NCBI GenBank assembly: GCA_028386065.3 | Contig: JAKUCV010002880.1 | Coordinates: 200,694-264,693 of the forward strand | DNA: 64,000 nt | Direction of reading: 5' to 3' | Origin: Turnera subulata | Lineage: Eukaryota > Streptophyta > Magnoliopsida > Malpighiales > Passifloraceae | Part shown: piece by piece, positions 9,333 to 19,941 of the stretch | Numbering within the stretch: the first letter of the stretch is position 1 | Layout: each line of letters begins with the position of its first letter | The notes under the pieces: model-generated | What the model was told of the DNA's origin: nothing | Databases searched by the model: none | The model's input: only the letters and a program-made list of their open reading frames with translations | Program-made: the position numbers and the translations under genes

Positions 9333-11135
9333 TTAAGGAATTTTGTCCCCGAAATTCGGTCCTGATTTTGTGAAGAGATGCGGGTATTGAGACCGCATAT
9401 GTTCCTCAACTTCCCATGTGGACTCATTCGCTGAATGCTTGCTCCACTTGACCTTCACCATAGGAATGGTGCGTTTCCTTAGCTGTCGTTCTTCCCGAGC
9501 AAGAATCTGTTCTGGCACTTTCGTGTAGGTAAGATCCTCTGCCACAATAACATCCACTGGTGTCACAACATGACTAGGGTCTGAACGGTACCTCCTCAGC
9601 ATAGAGACGTGAAACACGTCATGTATGCGTGATAGCTCTTCAGGCAATGACAACCTGTAAGCCAAAGGTCCATTCCTCTCAATAATCTCATATGGTCCGA
9701 TATATCTCGGGCTTAACTTCCATTTCTTACCGAACCTGATCACACCCTTCCAAGGTGCAACTCCAAGGAAAATCTTCTCACCAACGTTATACTCCATCTC
9801 ACGTCGGTGTTTGTCAGCATAGCTCTTCTGCCGGTCTTGGGCAGCTCCCATGCACTGCTTCACTGTTTAGATCTTATCAACTGTTTGCTTGACCAATTCT
9901 GGACCAATGATCTGCCGTAATCCTTCTTCATCCCAACAAACTGGACTTCTACACTTCTTCCCGTAAAGAGCTTCGAAAGACGACATACCAATACTGGAAT
10001 GGTAGCCATTGTTATAGGCAAGCTCGGCTAAGGGCAAGTACTTATCCCAACTCCCACAGAAGTTAAGTGCACATGCTCTAAGCATATCCTCCAGCATCTG
10101 TATAGTCCTCTCAGACTGTCCATCCGTCTGCAGGTGAAAAGTAGTATTGAAACTCAACTTTGTCCCCATTGCAGCTTGTAAGCTCTTCTAGAATCGTGAT
10201 GTAAACCTGGGATCTCGATCTGAGACTATGGACTTCGGAATACTGTGTAGTCTCACAATCTCAGCAACATATTTTCCCGCCAATGTGTCCATGGTATCGG
10301 TCTGGCGAATAGGAAGGAAATGTGCCGATTTTGTTAATCGGTCAACAATGACCCAAATAGCATCATGTTGCCTTCGAGTCATTGGTAACCCAATCACAAA
10401 ATCCATGGTAATAATTTCCCGTTTCCATTCCAGTACTATCAAAGATCGCATCTTACCAGCTGGGGCTTGATGCTCGGCCTTTACTTGTTGGCAAGTAATG
10501 CATCTTCCAACATACTCAGCTGCATCCTTCTTCATACGAGGCCACCAATAATGGCTCTTTAGATTCTGATACATCTTGGTACTTCTAGGATGCATCGCAT
10601 ATGGTGTCATGTGTCCTTCATCCAGAATCTGTCTACGCAAATCACCAACGTTGGGTACACATACCCGTTTCTCAATCATCAGAGCTCCATCTTCAGCTAT
10701 ACGAAACTTATTTTCTTTTCCGCTTCTTACTCCCTCCTTCAACTTGAGCAAGTCGGTATCTCCTTCTTGTAGCTCTATTATCCATCCTCTTAGGTTTGAC
10801 TTGACACTTGTGTGTGCCAGCAAGGCTCCAGTGTCATCCACTGTCAAGTAAGCTCCCAGCTTCCTTAACTCAATAAGTGAGGATATCGAGTATCTAGTGG
10901 AGGTATCCTCTGGTTGTCTTCGGCTCAATGCATCAGCTACCACATTGGCCTTTCTTGGGTGATATTCGATGGTACAATCATAATCATTAAGTAGCTCCAC
11001 CCAGCGCCTTTGTCGCAGGTTCAGCTCCTTTTGAGTCATGATGTACTTAAGGCTCATATGATCAGTGAAGATTCGACACTTCTCTCCAAACAAGTAGTGT
11101 CTCCAAATCCTCAGAGCCAAGATCACAGCTGTCAT
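9333..11135 (-). pseudogene. pol pseudogene part 3: RNase H, integrase and chromodomain
   Basis: One frame, broken by stops at 10188 and 9867. The first 70 codons are RNase H ([15 protein letters not shown]). Integrase follows with the HHCC zinc motif (H-M-H about 50 codons before C.TCQQ) and the D...D...E core: [17 protein letters not shown] and QTDGQSERT. The C-terminus has a chromodomain-type module (VPEQIL, VKVKWSKHSANESTWE, YPHLF), which targets such elements to heterochromatin. The stop at 10188 falls in the expected RFWKSLQ block (Trp to TAG), the one at 9867 just after VDKI. The protein cannot be made whole. Confidence 0.9.
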
Positions 11136-11204
11136 CTCTAGATCATGTGTTGGGTAGTTCTTTTCATGAGGCCTTAAGTGCCTGGAGGCATAGGCAATTA
11201 CTCG

Positions 11205-12468
11205 TCATTCTTGCATCAGTATAGCTCCCAAACCAAGACCCGATGCATCACAAAACAAAACATACTCCACCCCTGGCTTGGGTACTGTCAGAATAGGTGT
11301 CGTGGTTAACTTCTTCTTAAGCTCTTCAAAACTCTGTTGGCATTCTTAACTCCAAACAAAAGCTTGTTCCTTCCTTAGCAGCTTAGTCATGGGACTGGCC
11401 AATAAGGAAAATCCTTCAATGAACCTCCGATAGTATCCTGCAAGGCCAAGAAAACTCCTGACTTCGGACACATTCTTAGGAGACTCCCACTCTAGAACAA
11501 CTTTAACTTTTGCAGGATCAACTTTCATTCCATCCCTGCCTACCACATGTCCGAGGAAGGAAACTTCTCCAAGCCAAAATTCACACTTGCTGAATTTGGC
11601 ATATAGCTACTTCTCCCGTAACCTTTGGAGCACTATTCTTAAATGCTCTTTATGCTCTTCCTTGCTCTTGGAATAGATGAGGATATCATCAATAAAGACC
11701 ACACCAAACTTATCCAAAAACTCGTTCAGTACCAAGTGCATTAAGCACATGAATACTTCCGGTGCATTGGTCAAACCAAAAGGTACCACCGTGAACTCAA
11801 AGTGGCCATACCGAGTGCGAAAGGCTATCTTTGGTATGTCCTTCTCCGCAATCCTAAACTGGTGATAACCTAATCGGAGATCAATCTTAGAGAACACCGT
11901 TGCTCCTTGAAGCTGATCAAAGAGATCATCAATCCTTGGTAACGGATACTTGTTCTTGACTGTCACATTATTTAACTGTCGGTAGTCCACACACATCCGA
12001 AGACTACCATCCTTCTTCAAACAACACTGGTGCACCCCATGGAGAGGTACTAGGTCTGATGAACCCTTTTTCCAGCAGTTCGTCCAGTTGCTTCTTCAAC
12101 TCTTGTAGCTCCGTTGGTGCCATCCTATATAGTGCCATCAAGATGGGTGTAACTCCAGGTACAAGCTTGATGGTATACTCGACTTCCCTGTCAGGTGGCA
12201 AAACTGGTAAATCATCTGGAAAAACATCAGCGAACTCCTTTACCACTGATATATCTTCAAGGGTAGGATCTTGTGTTTCTTCACCCTTGATATGGGTCAA
12301 CAAACCATTTGGACCTTTCTGCTTCATTCCACAGCCCTGAGTAGCAGAGATACTACATGTGGTTGCAACTCTCCCTACTCTAAACAAGATAACTGACCGG
12401 TCTTCAGTGGGTGTCAGCATCACCTGTTTAGCTCTGCAATTTACCAAAGCTCGATACTTTGACAACAA
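11205..12468 (-). pseudogene. pol pseudogene part 2: reverse transcriptase and start of RNase H
   Basis: RT blocks are clear: [28 protein letters not shown] and the catalytic [11 protein letters not shown], followed by the connection and the RNase H start FCDASGLGLGA. The 12468-12004 piece (SKYRALV..., [18 protein letters not shown]) is in another frame than both the protease before it and the RT after it, so there are frameshifts near 12450 and near 12020. In-frame stops occur at 11607, 11346 and 11207-11205. Confidence 0.9.
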
Positions 12469-12932
12469 TCCATGCCTAGGATTACATCAAATCCTCCCAT
12501 GTTGATAACTATGAGTTGGGCAGGAAAGGTTTCGTTTCCGTACACCAACGATACATCCTTACAAACTCTGTCTAGCCTTACTATAACACCTGCGGGTAAT
12601 CTAACCTTCATCGGCTTATCTAGTGATATGTCTTCACAGTTATGTTGCATAGCATAGGTTTGAGCTATAAAGGAATGCGTAGCTCCAGGATCAACTAATG
12701 TGAATGCAACATTATTATGTACTGTAAAGATACCTGCTATCACTTGAGCATCATCAGGGTCTTCTTCTGCGGTGATGACAAAAGCTCTAGGAACAGCTGT
12801 ACTCTGGTTGGCACCAGATTGAGTCCTTGCGGAAGGGTTCCCACGTCCGCGTCCCTGAGCCCCAGATCCACTCGGAACACTAGACACAGAGGCTTGAACC
12901 GTTGTTGCCGGTGTAGGATTAGTGTTTCCCAC
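12441..12932 (-). pseudogene. pol pseudogene part 1: retroviral-type aspartic protease
   Basis: About 160 codons. A low-complexity linker is followed by the protease core with DPGATHSFI as the active-site loop and VILGMD at the end. It would cleave the polyprotein. The frame is lost directly after GMD, where the family continues WLSKYRALV; that continuation is found in the neighbouring frame (12468-12004). Confidence 0.85.
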
Positions 12933-13946
12933 AAGCTTCGGGCAAGCAAAGCGATAGTGTCCCTACTCATTACACTCAAAGCATCTGACCGAAGACAAGG
13001 GTTGTCTGAAGCGATTGTTTCTAGTGGTAGTGGTCACTCCAGATCCACTCCATCCACCAGTTGTAATTTCACGATTGTTGGTCCATCCACGCCCATAAGC
13101 TTTCTGCTGGTTCTGTCCTCGTCTAGTTGCAGGTGCACTAGCAGCAGGTATATAAGGCTTCTTATTCTGAGTAACAAGAACCTGTGGCATAGCTCTCTTT
13201 TGGCGGAACTCCTGTTGGTCGCGCCATGTGACCTCAGATTTCTGGGCATCCCTAACCATAGCCTGATATGCAGTATATTCCTTGCATCCCATGATGGCTC
13301 GAATGTCAGGATGTAGGCCCCTCCAGAAGCGTTGGCATCTGGCGTCTGTGGTTGCTACCAGATCTCCAGCATACAGGGACAAACGATCGAACTTCTTCTC
13401 ATACTCTGTCACAGACATGTTATTCTAGCGTAGTTCTAGGAATTCCCGCTACATGCATTCTTGAAAATCAGCGGTAATGAACTTGTCCCTGAAAATTTCA
13501 GTAAACTCTTCCCATGGCATCACCACCGGTTTTGGCAGGTCCCTAGTGGTAGAATCCCACCATGTTGCTGCTTCTTCTCGGAGAAGAGATGCGGCATCGT
13601 TCGCCCACTGATCCGTCGTGCACTTAAGCTTAAGCATGACCCTGGTGGTCTGTCGAAGCCATTCATCTGCCACACGAGGGTCAGTCTCTCCAGAGAATTC
13701 ACCACCCCCAAGTTGGGTTAACTTGGTAAAAACTGGATCCTCAACAGGTTCATCGGCCTTAATGGTCAGGTTATGCAGGATTTGAGTCATCATATGCATC
13801 ATCTGCAAGGACATCGGGTGTGTCATACCCGGCACTGCACCGTGCCCTTGCAGACCTCCCAGATGCTGATTCGGTTGATCGACAGACACTTGGTCCTCTT
13901 CCAAGCACGGTTGGTTGGCATGCTGGTGACCCTCAGCCGGATCCAT
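12933..13946 (-). pseudogene. gag pseudogene of the chromovirus
   Basis: Starts MDPAEGHQHAN and shows the retrotransposon gag core (EWLRQT, WWDS, WEEFTEIFRDKFI). The frame is interrupted by TAG at 13449-13451 and again shortly before 13418, then runs to a CCHC zinc knuckle (CFECNE.GHYRFAC). A third TAG at 12963-12965 sits inside that knuckle, where the family has an aromatic residue. Each of the three is one C-to-T or G-to-A step from the expected Gln or Trp codon. Confidence 0.88.
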
Positions 13947-14052
13947 ATCGTTCTACCTATATGAAGATGTATGCATGAGTATCATATTAGACCATGTGGA
14001 GCAGGTTATGCACATACAATTAAGCACACAAGCACCCAAAAACCTACTACCC

Positions 14053-14064
14053 GCTCCGCTACCA
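14053..14064 (-). other. Primer binding site of the chromovirus
   Basis: TGGTAGCGGAGC on the minus strand, three bases after the 5' LTR end (TTTCA at 14068). Its position defines the true LTR length of 2.6 kb. It is the same variant as in the LARD-like element. Confidence 0.7.
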
Positions 14065-14067
14065 AAA

Positions 14068-16041
14068 TGAAACGCCCACACCCGTAATTATCATTATTCA
14101 CAGTAAACACGTAGGACCACACACTATTACAAAAAACATGGCAGATAATATTTCACAAGCCAACAATATCAAACAACATCAGTACTTGTCTCCGACATCC
14201 GGGACATTATTACAGCACACTAAAAGAGACAGAATGACAAACACACAGCGGAAGTCTTAACACATATAGTAGATAATTATGAATATGATGCATCGCAGGA
14301 TGGATCCGAGCCTGGCAGAGGGTGCGCCACAGCAGCCTCGAGCGTACCTGAACTAAGCACAAATCATTCTACGCGACCGAGTCACGTAGGTGAGGGGTGA
14401 GTCCGAAGTGCTCACCGGGTAAAATCCACAAGTAAATATAAATATACGGGCAACCAATAATAGCCAAGCCACAAGGAAACACTCTACTGAAAACAACAAG
14501 CAGAAGGTACTCCCAGTCTCCAAATAGTTTTTGGTTTTTGTCCTAGACACGCTAATCCAATTTTATTAGCAGGGCCCCTATCACTAGTTAAATGTTGGCC
14601 TTTGTCAGGTAGCCGATCTAGCTAGACCCAGGGTACTCCCCGTAAATCAAAATCATCAACAAATCAAAACTGGCATAGTTAGGAGCAGACCCCAAGCACA
14701 TCTCCCCTGTGCAAATAATAATAACTCGGTATAGTTTGGGAGCAGACCCGAAGCACATCTCCCATGTACTATATACAACACAGGACTACCATCAGGCTAG
14801 TCCAACATTTAACTGTTATACTAACGTCTAAGTGATTCCGTTTTATTATTAGTCTTTCCTTACTGTCACTAAATACTTATCACTTAACCGAGCAAGCTCC
14901 CGGCATCACCGCTCGTAATCTCAAATCAAATAATTATCACAAGCTGGTACCCCCAGTACCTGACTCATACTTGTCTCAACAACAACAACAATAATAATTC
15001 AACAATAGCAATGGCAACGACAATAAACAACTCAATCCATCTCACAACAAACCATTCATAGCCACAAAGTAATATTATACCAGCAAATACAACACATAAG
15101 CAGTAACTTGGTATTACGGGCAGCATATCGATATTTACTTATCCTCACCTTGGCCTATGTATTCCTCAGGGAACTCGTCAGCTGGTTCCGGTTCCACCTG
15201 CTCGTACACGTTATCAACTCCTATACAACAAATATATACATTCACATAAAATGCACAAACAATTAAAATGCAAATGATACGATGTAACATACTCGATTAT
15301 TTATCCCGGTGTATACCCCATTATCATCATCATTCACATTTAATCACATAGGCCGGAAATACTATACCGTAATTATATCCGATTATTATTCCGGTATTTA
15401 ATACTTGATAATACCCTTTCCAAAATTATTGCCATAAAATAATTATTCTTTTTCCAAAATATAATTGTATTAATTATTTTATATTTATTTTTTTGTAAGT
15501 ATATATGTATTAAGAAATTGGGCCATGCCACATTAATTACTGGCTATGAATAGCAAACCCACATAATCAACCCAAGTCTTATCAATTAGGCCCAAGCTCA
15601 AAGCATAAAGCCCGAAATAATATCCCAAAAGCCCATAAGCCCATGTTTATTACCCAATTTCCAAAACCAAATTAAAATTTGGGCCAATAGTCAAGGCCTT
15701 ATATTGTCTAACGTTTAATGCCAAGTCAAATACCCAGGCCGAAACTTGGCCATAAACCAAGCCCATGTATTATCTTCATCAACCGTCAACTCACTTTGCA
15801 AAAACTTGAGAAAGTTGCTGACAGTGGCAGTGAAGTGACGAGCAAGGTGAGTCTGGAAGAGGCACAGGTCCCAGTAGTGTTACTTGTGGTGAAGCAAAAA
15901 TTGATGATGGTGGTGGTTTTAATGCGTGAGGGAGGCAGAAGAAATAGAAAAGGTGGAAGATAAGGTGATGGTGCTTGAAGGTGACGACCACTGTCGTCTT
16001 GGTGGCTTGATGGTTTTTTTCTTTTCTGTATTTTTTTTGTG

Positions 16042-16101
<60 letters not shown>

Positions 16102-16687
16102 GTAGATATATATGTAAATGTGGGAAGAGTGAAACTAGATGAGAAGTTTGGTGCAGAAAGATATGCAGGAGGAAGGCTATAACTTTGGTTTGCGGGTTGT
16201 GAGCATGGCAGATAGGGGCGCCTTTTATAGGTAGGCATGGTTGTGGTGTGAGCAAGAAGATGAAGAGGTATGAAGGGGAAGATGATTCCTTCCTTCCCAG
16301 GGAAGAAGAAGATTGTTGGGAGCAGGGTGAAGAAGAAGCTGCCCGGGCGGTGGCGAGAATGAGAAAAAGGTGGTGCATGCGTAATGCACACACCCAACCG
16401 AGTATTGTCCGGACCAGCAAATAACTAAAATGCCCACTTTACTTTATTTCTGGTCCATTCTTTTAAGGTTAAAACTGACTTTTCTTTAGATTCCTGGACC
16501 CGAAAAGTACCAACTTTGGTCCGTAAAATCCGCAAAGAAATCTAGAATGTGGGGCAAGACTCGGTTTTAGAATCCGATGCATAATTTACCTTAAAATAAT
16601 TTCCCAAGATTATTTTTACACGGTAAATTACTATACAAAGCCTTTTACAGTCCCGGTAAAATATAAAATTTTACCCGGGCTGTTACA
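14068..16687 (-). repeat. 5' LTR of the chromovirus (2620 bp)
   Basis: Minus-strand sequence from TGTAACAGCCCGGG to TTTCA, followed by the primer site. Only its first 1.18 kb (16687-15506) has a partner in this window, the truncated 3' LTR. It contains GGTGAGCACTTCGGACTCACCCCTC-like sequence near 14400, which recurs in the LTR remnant at 31.5 kb. Confidence 0.85.
16043..16100. repeat. (TA)n microsatellite, 58 bp
   Basis: Uninterrupted TA dinucleotides within the chromovirus 5' LTR. The other LTR has a shorter, interrupted version near 8704-8731. Confidence 0.95.
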
Positions 16688-17234
16688 AGGGTGGGTTGAG
16701 AAGTATCAGGTTTTCCCAAATATAAAAATTTTTAAAACCAAATTATATATATACATATATATATAGTCTTTTTAATTGAAATGAAAAAGAAATAACAAAA
16801 AAACATATGCATAAGTGTTATTTTTCGGATTTTATGTACTTGGATTATTTTTTATTAATAGAACACTATATAAATAGCATAACATTGGCATTTTTTATTA
16901 ATACAACACTATATAAATAGCATAACATGGGCATGTACATCGAAATTATATTTTGATAATTTTATTTATATTTAGGTATGATAAGAGAGTAAGAAGATAT
17001 TTAGGTAAATTATTCAAGACCACCCAAATTAATTGTGCGGATTCCCATCCCCCAAAGAACTTTTGGAATCTGTAGTAGCAGGTCCCCGGGCTATTCTATT
17101 CCTTTCGACACAAAAAGTTTCTATACTCTTATGATGACTCATTGCCATTGGAATGGAATTTGGGACGAGTCAATTCCATTTTGAGACCTCCTGCTATTTG
17201 GAAAGGCTTGTGCAGATTGCAAATCCCCGTAAAG
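16688..17234. other. Intergenic, AT-rich, with a 43-bp tandem duplication
   Basis: No gene seen. 16847-16889 and 16890-16932 are adjacent copies of a 43-bp unit (ATTTTTTATTAATA...CATAACAT) with two differences. The first bases after 16687 (AGGGT) should be the target-site duplication of the chromovirus. Confidence 0.7.
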
Positions 17235-17249
17235 TTTCAACATGATTTT

Positions 17250-18870
17250 TTTTTTTTGTCAGCAAGGATCATCATACTTCATTCCACAAATAGATAATGT
17301 TTAATACAGCCTATTACAACCATAATATACGAAATTTAAATAATACAGACCGAGTAGAAATGATAGCCAAGAGATTGGCTGGAAAATAAATTCATTACAG
17401 AATTAAAACAAGCAAGCATATAAATTAGATTGCCATTTTGATGAAGACCACATCATCGGTTAGCTCCAACAGTATTAGCTTTCCTCTTCTGCATAAACAG
17501 GTGGACGGCATTTCCCTGGTTAGTACCAGGCGATCCTTCCGGGAGGGATGGCACTCTTCGATGTCTTTGGAAATCAACATTTCTGAAGTTGTGGAGCTAA
17601 ATGCGATGTGGTAATCAATTCTAGGCAACCTGTGAAATCTTCCAACAATATCTCTTCTATATCCCCCCAAAACAATCAGCCCATGTTTTCCGCCACCAGA
17701 GGCGTTATAATCATATAGTAGATGGCAACCAAAATGGAAATCGTTACCTGATTGGGGCTGGCAAACCACAATGGTATCTGTTACCTACATTAACAAAACT
17801 CACCATCAGGTGACAAAAAGGCAGTGATAAAGGATGCATCAGTACCTCCATCACTGCCAACCCGTGTTCTCATTTTTCGGGTTTATGGAGGAAGGAGATC
17901 GCTGCTCCTCCCTCTGCTTCTTGTGCCATGTCTGCAAGTACCTGGCAGATCTTCCTCATTTTCCTACCCTCCAGAAAATCTAATGGTAGTTCATGTAATT
18001 GGATCCAAAACCAAAGCAGTCGAAGTGCATTTGCAATCGACCATGGACAGCTCTTAACAAATTTCTCACAGCCTTCCTCATATTCAAATCCAACCATGAA
18101 TAAATTATGCTTTATATCAATCACTCTAATAGCACCGTTGATATTCCATACCTAGTTTAGGGTTGATTTGAACATAGTTGCGTTGGAAAAATGCTCTGCA
18201 TATATCATGCCCACAAGACATGTACGACATTTGACATCTCCAGGTTGTTCATCGATGTCGTCCACCAGATCGTCAGTTTTGAAGCAGCAGAGGTCTACAC
18301 AGAAACAGTCTTTAGACAGATCGTCTTCATCTCGTTCCATGGTAGGGGTGTATACCTCCCTAATCCAGATCTTCAGGTTGAGACTGGATTTGAGCATGCC
18401 CGCGTTGCAGAGACGCTTCGAGTACCCATTGCCCACAAAACACATACGTCTGATGGTATCCCCCAGTTGTTCCTCAACCTCATCCTCCAAATCCACGAGT
18501 TTGGAGCAGCTGAGGTCGACCCTAGAGTAATCCATGTTTAGATCATCATCAAATGGTTCCATATCGGGAAACAGTTACTGCCAACAAACCAGATCACTGG
18601 TACAGGGGAATATGAACCTTTGGTTCACACAGGAATAAAACTTTGCTTCAAACTATAGAGCTGGAAATTAACAAGAATGTGGGTTGGCTTCTGTGGGTTG
18701 AAAGATGAAGATGGTGTATTAGCATTCAGAAAATGTGAGGTTTTAGATCTGGAATGGGTGTTTTAGATCTGGAAAAGGTGTGAATTTCAATTTTGAAATT
18801 TTAGAGAGAAGGAAGAGAAAAGGGTGTAGAGAGAGAGACATCCTCCACTAAATCATTCTTACTTTTTCTT
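17250..18870 (-). mobile_element. Poly(A)-tailed retroposon with DUF4283-type ORF, TSD-flanked
   Basis: TTTCAACATGATTTT occurs at 17235-17249 and again at 18871-18885, a perfect 15-bp direct repeat around a 1621-bp insert. On the minus strand the insert begins with a CT-rich leader, carries the degenerate ORF of 18562-17425, and ends GCTGACAAAAAAAAAAAA directly at the left repeat. A long TSD plus a terminal A-tract is the mark of LINE-type target-primed insertion. It has no reverse transcriptase, so it is a non-autonomous LINE derivative or a retroposed mRNA. Confidence 0.8.
17425..18562 (-). pseudogene. Degenerate DUF4283 (LINE ORF1-like) coding region
   Basis: The frame runs MEPFDDDLNMDYSRV... 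to 18152, meets a TAG, and continues in the same frame to 17870 with the DUF4283 signature (FMVGFEYEEGCEKFV, PWSIANALRLL, FWIQLHELPLDFL). A last piece, 17769-17425, is in another frame. DUF4283 domains with this PW...W(V/I)Q(I/L)H.LP core are typical of plant LINE ORF1/gag-like proteins and their domesticated relatives. Residues 1-62 and 76-136 are a tandem duplicate of each other (LEDEVEEQLGD / LVDDIDEQPGD; NAGMLKSSLN / NATMFKSTLN). The stop, the frame change and the lack of a zinc knuckle suggest it is dead; an intron between the last pieces cannot be excluded. Confidence 0.65.
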
Positions 18871-18885
18871 TTTCAACATGATTTT

Positions 18886-19941
18886 ATGTGGAGGGTTGTG
18901 AAAGATATACATATGTATATGTATATGTAGATCTACTCCCCCACCTAGTCTAACCTAACCAAAGCATCATGGCATTTGTGTGTGCTAAATTAATGATTTA
19001 CCTAGTCACAGATGCCCGCTTATGGTAGGTCCTCAGGTGTCAGGTGACCTGTAACACTATGGTAGGTTTTCAGGTGTCAGGTAACCTGTAACACTAAGAG
19101 AAAGACAAAGGACACCAGGGGTATTCAAGGTATGTGATCCCAGAGGTACTCCGATACCTAAGTTAGTACTTAGTTATCTCAGGTTGTCAAAAAGGAAAGA
19201 AAAAATAAATATAAGGTTTGCCTACCTTTTCTCGAGTTAGGCAGCCTATATGAGAGCCTTAATGTGGACCTAGAGTAGACCTGGACTGTGATGAACTCAT
19301 ATTTACTGGTCTAGGACATAGACGTGAACTTACGGGTTTATGTCGTTAACATGAATTTACGGGTCCATATTCTAAGCTCAATAATTTTTTATGTCATCAA
19401 TGTGGTTCCAATCGATGCCTAACTCAAGCACAAGCACGTCCACACCTAAATTCTAAATCGCTAAAGGGAAAAATCAGTTCTTGTTAGAAGGTTTCGGGAA
19501 ATAACAATTTTTCTTTTTTTTTTTAATCATAGTTTGTCTTCTTTTAGCCGGGTTGTATTTGATATCCTCCTTTGCTTTTAATTTAATATCGATCAGATAT
19601 TAAACTGATAATGACATGACATATACTATTTTCATCGACAAAAAAAAGTAATAACATAATACTACATTTTGTCTTAGCCCAAAACCGATAAAGGCATATA
19701 GTCTCCCTCTCCCACTTGCTTTTGAATATCATTGTTGATCCAAGAGAAGTACTTTAAAAAAAAAAAAAAACACAAGGTAATCAATACTAATCATTCATTG
19801 GCCTTCAGAATGGCCGGGCATTATTGACAACTAATATATTAAAAAAGTTATTAGTGAAGAACACTGATTAAACTAAGTTAAAAATGTTCCAGTTATGTTA
19901 TTAGGTGGGTTAATCATCATCTCTAACAAAGCTCTCTGCAA
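18886..19941. other. Intergenic, with a 37-bp tandem duplication; upstream region of the DC1 gene
   Basis: No coding potential seen. 19021-19057 and 19058-19094 are adjacent copies of a 37-bp unit (TATGGTAGGT..TCAGGTGTCAGGT) with three differences. A-tracts occur near 19640 and 19755. Confidence 0.7.

Larger units (their letters stand above)
8165..16687 (-). mobile_element. Ty3/gypsy chromovirus (Tekay/Del type), inactivated and interrupted
   Basis: Read on the minus strand: 5' LTR 16687-14068, primer site near 14064-14053, gag from 13946, protease, reverse transcriptase, RNase H, integrase, chromodomain (end 9333), purine tract, then 3' LTR from 9321. The 3' LTR is cut at 8165 after its first 1157 bp by the LARD-like element. 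The missing part should lie left of the window. The order RT-RH-INT-chromodomain and the chromodomain are diagnostic of chromoviruses. At least seven in-frame stops and two frameshifts in gag-pol make it incapable of encoding its own proteins. Confidence 0.93.

Noticed and set aside
15786..16420. 203- and 209-codon ORFs in the chromovirus 5' LTR
   Set aside because: They run through the (TA)n microsatellite (YIYIYI) and differ in length between LTRs; not genes.
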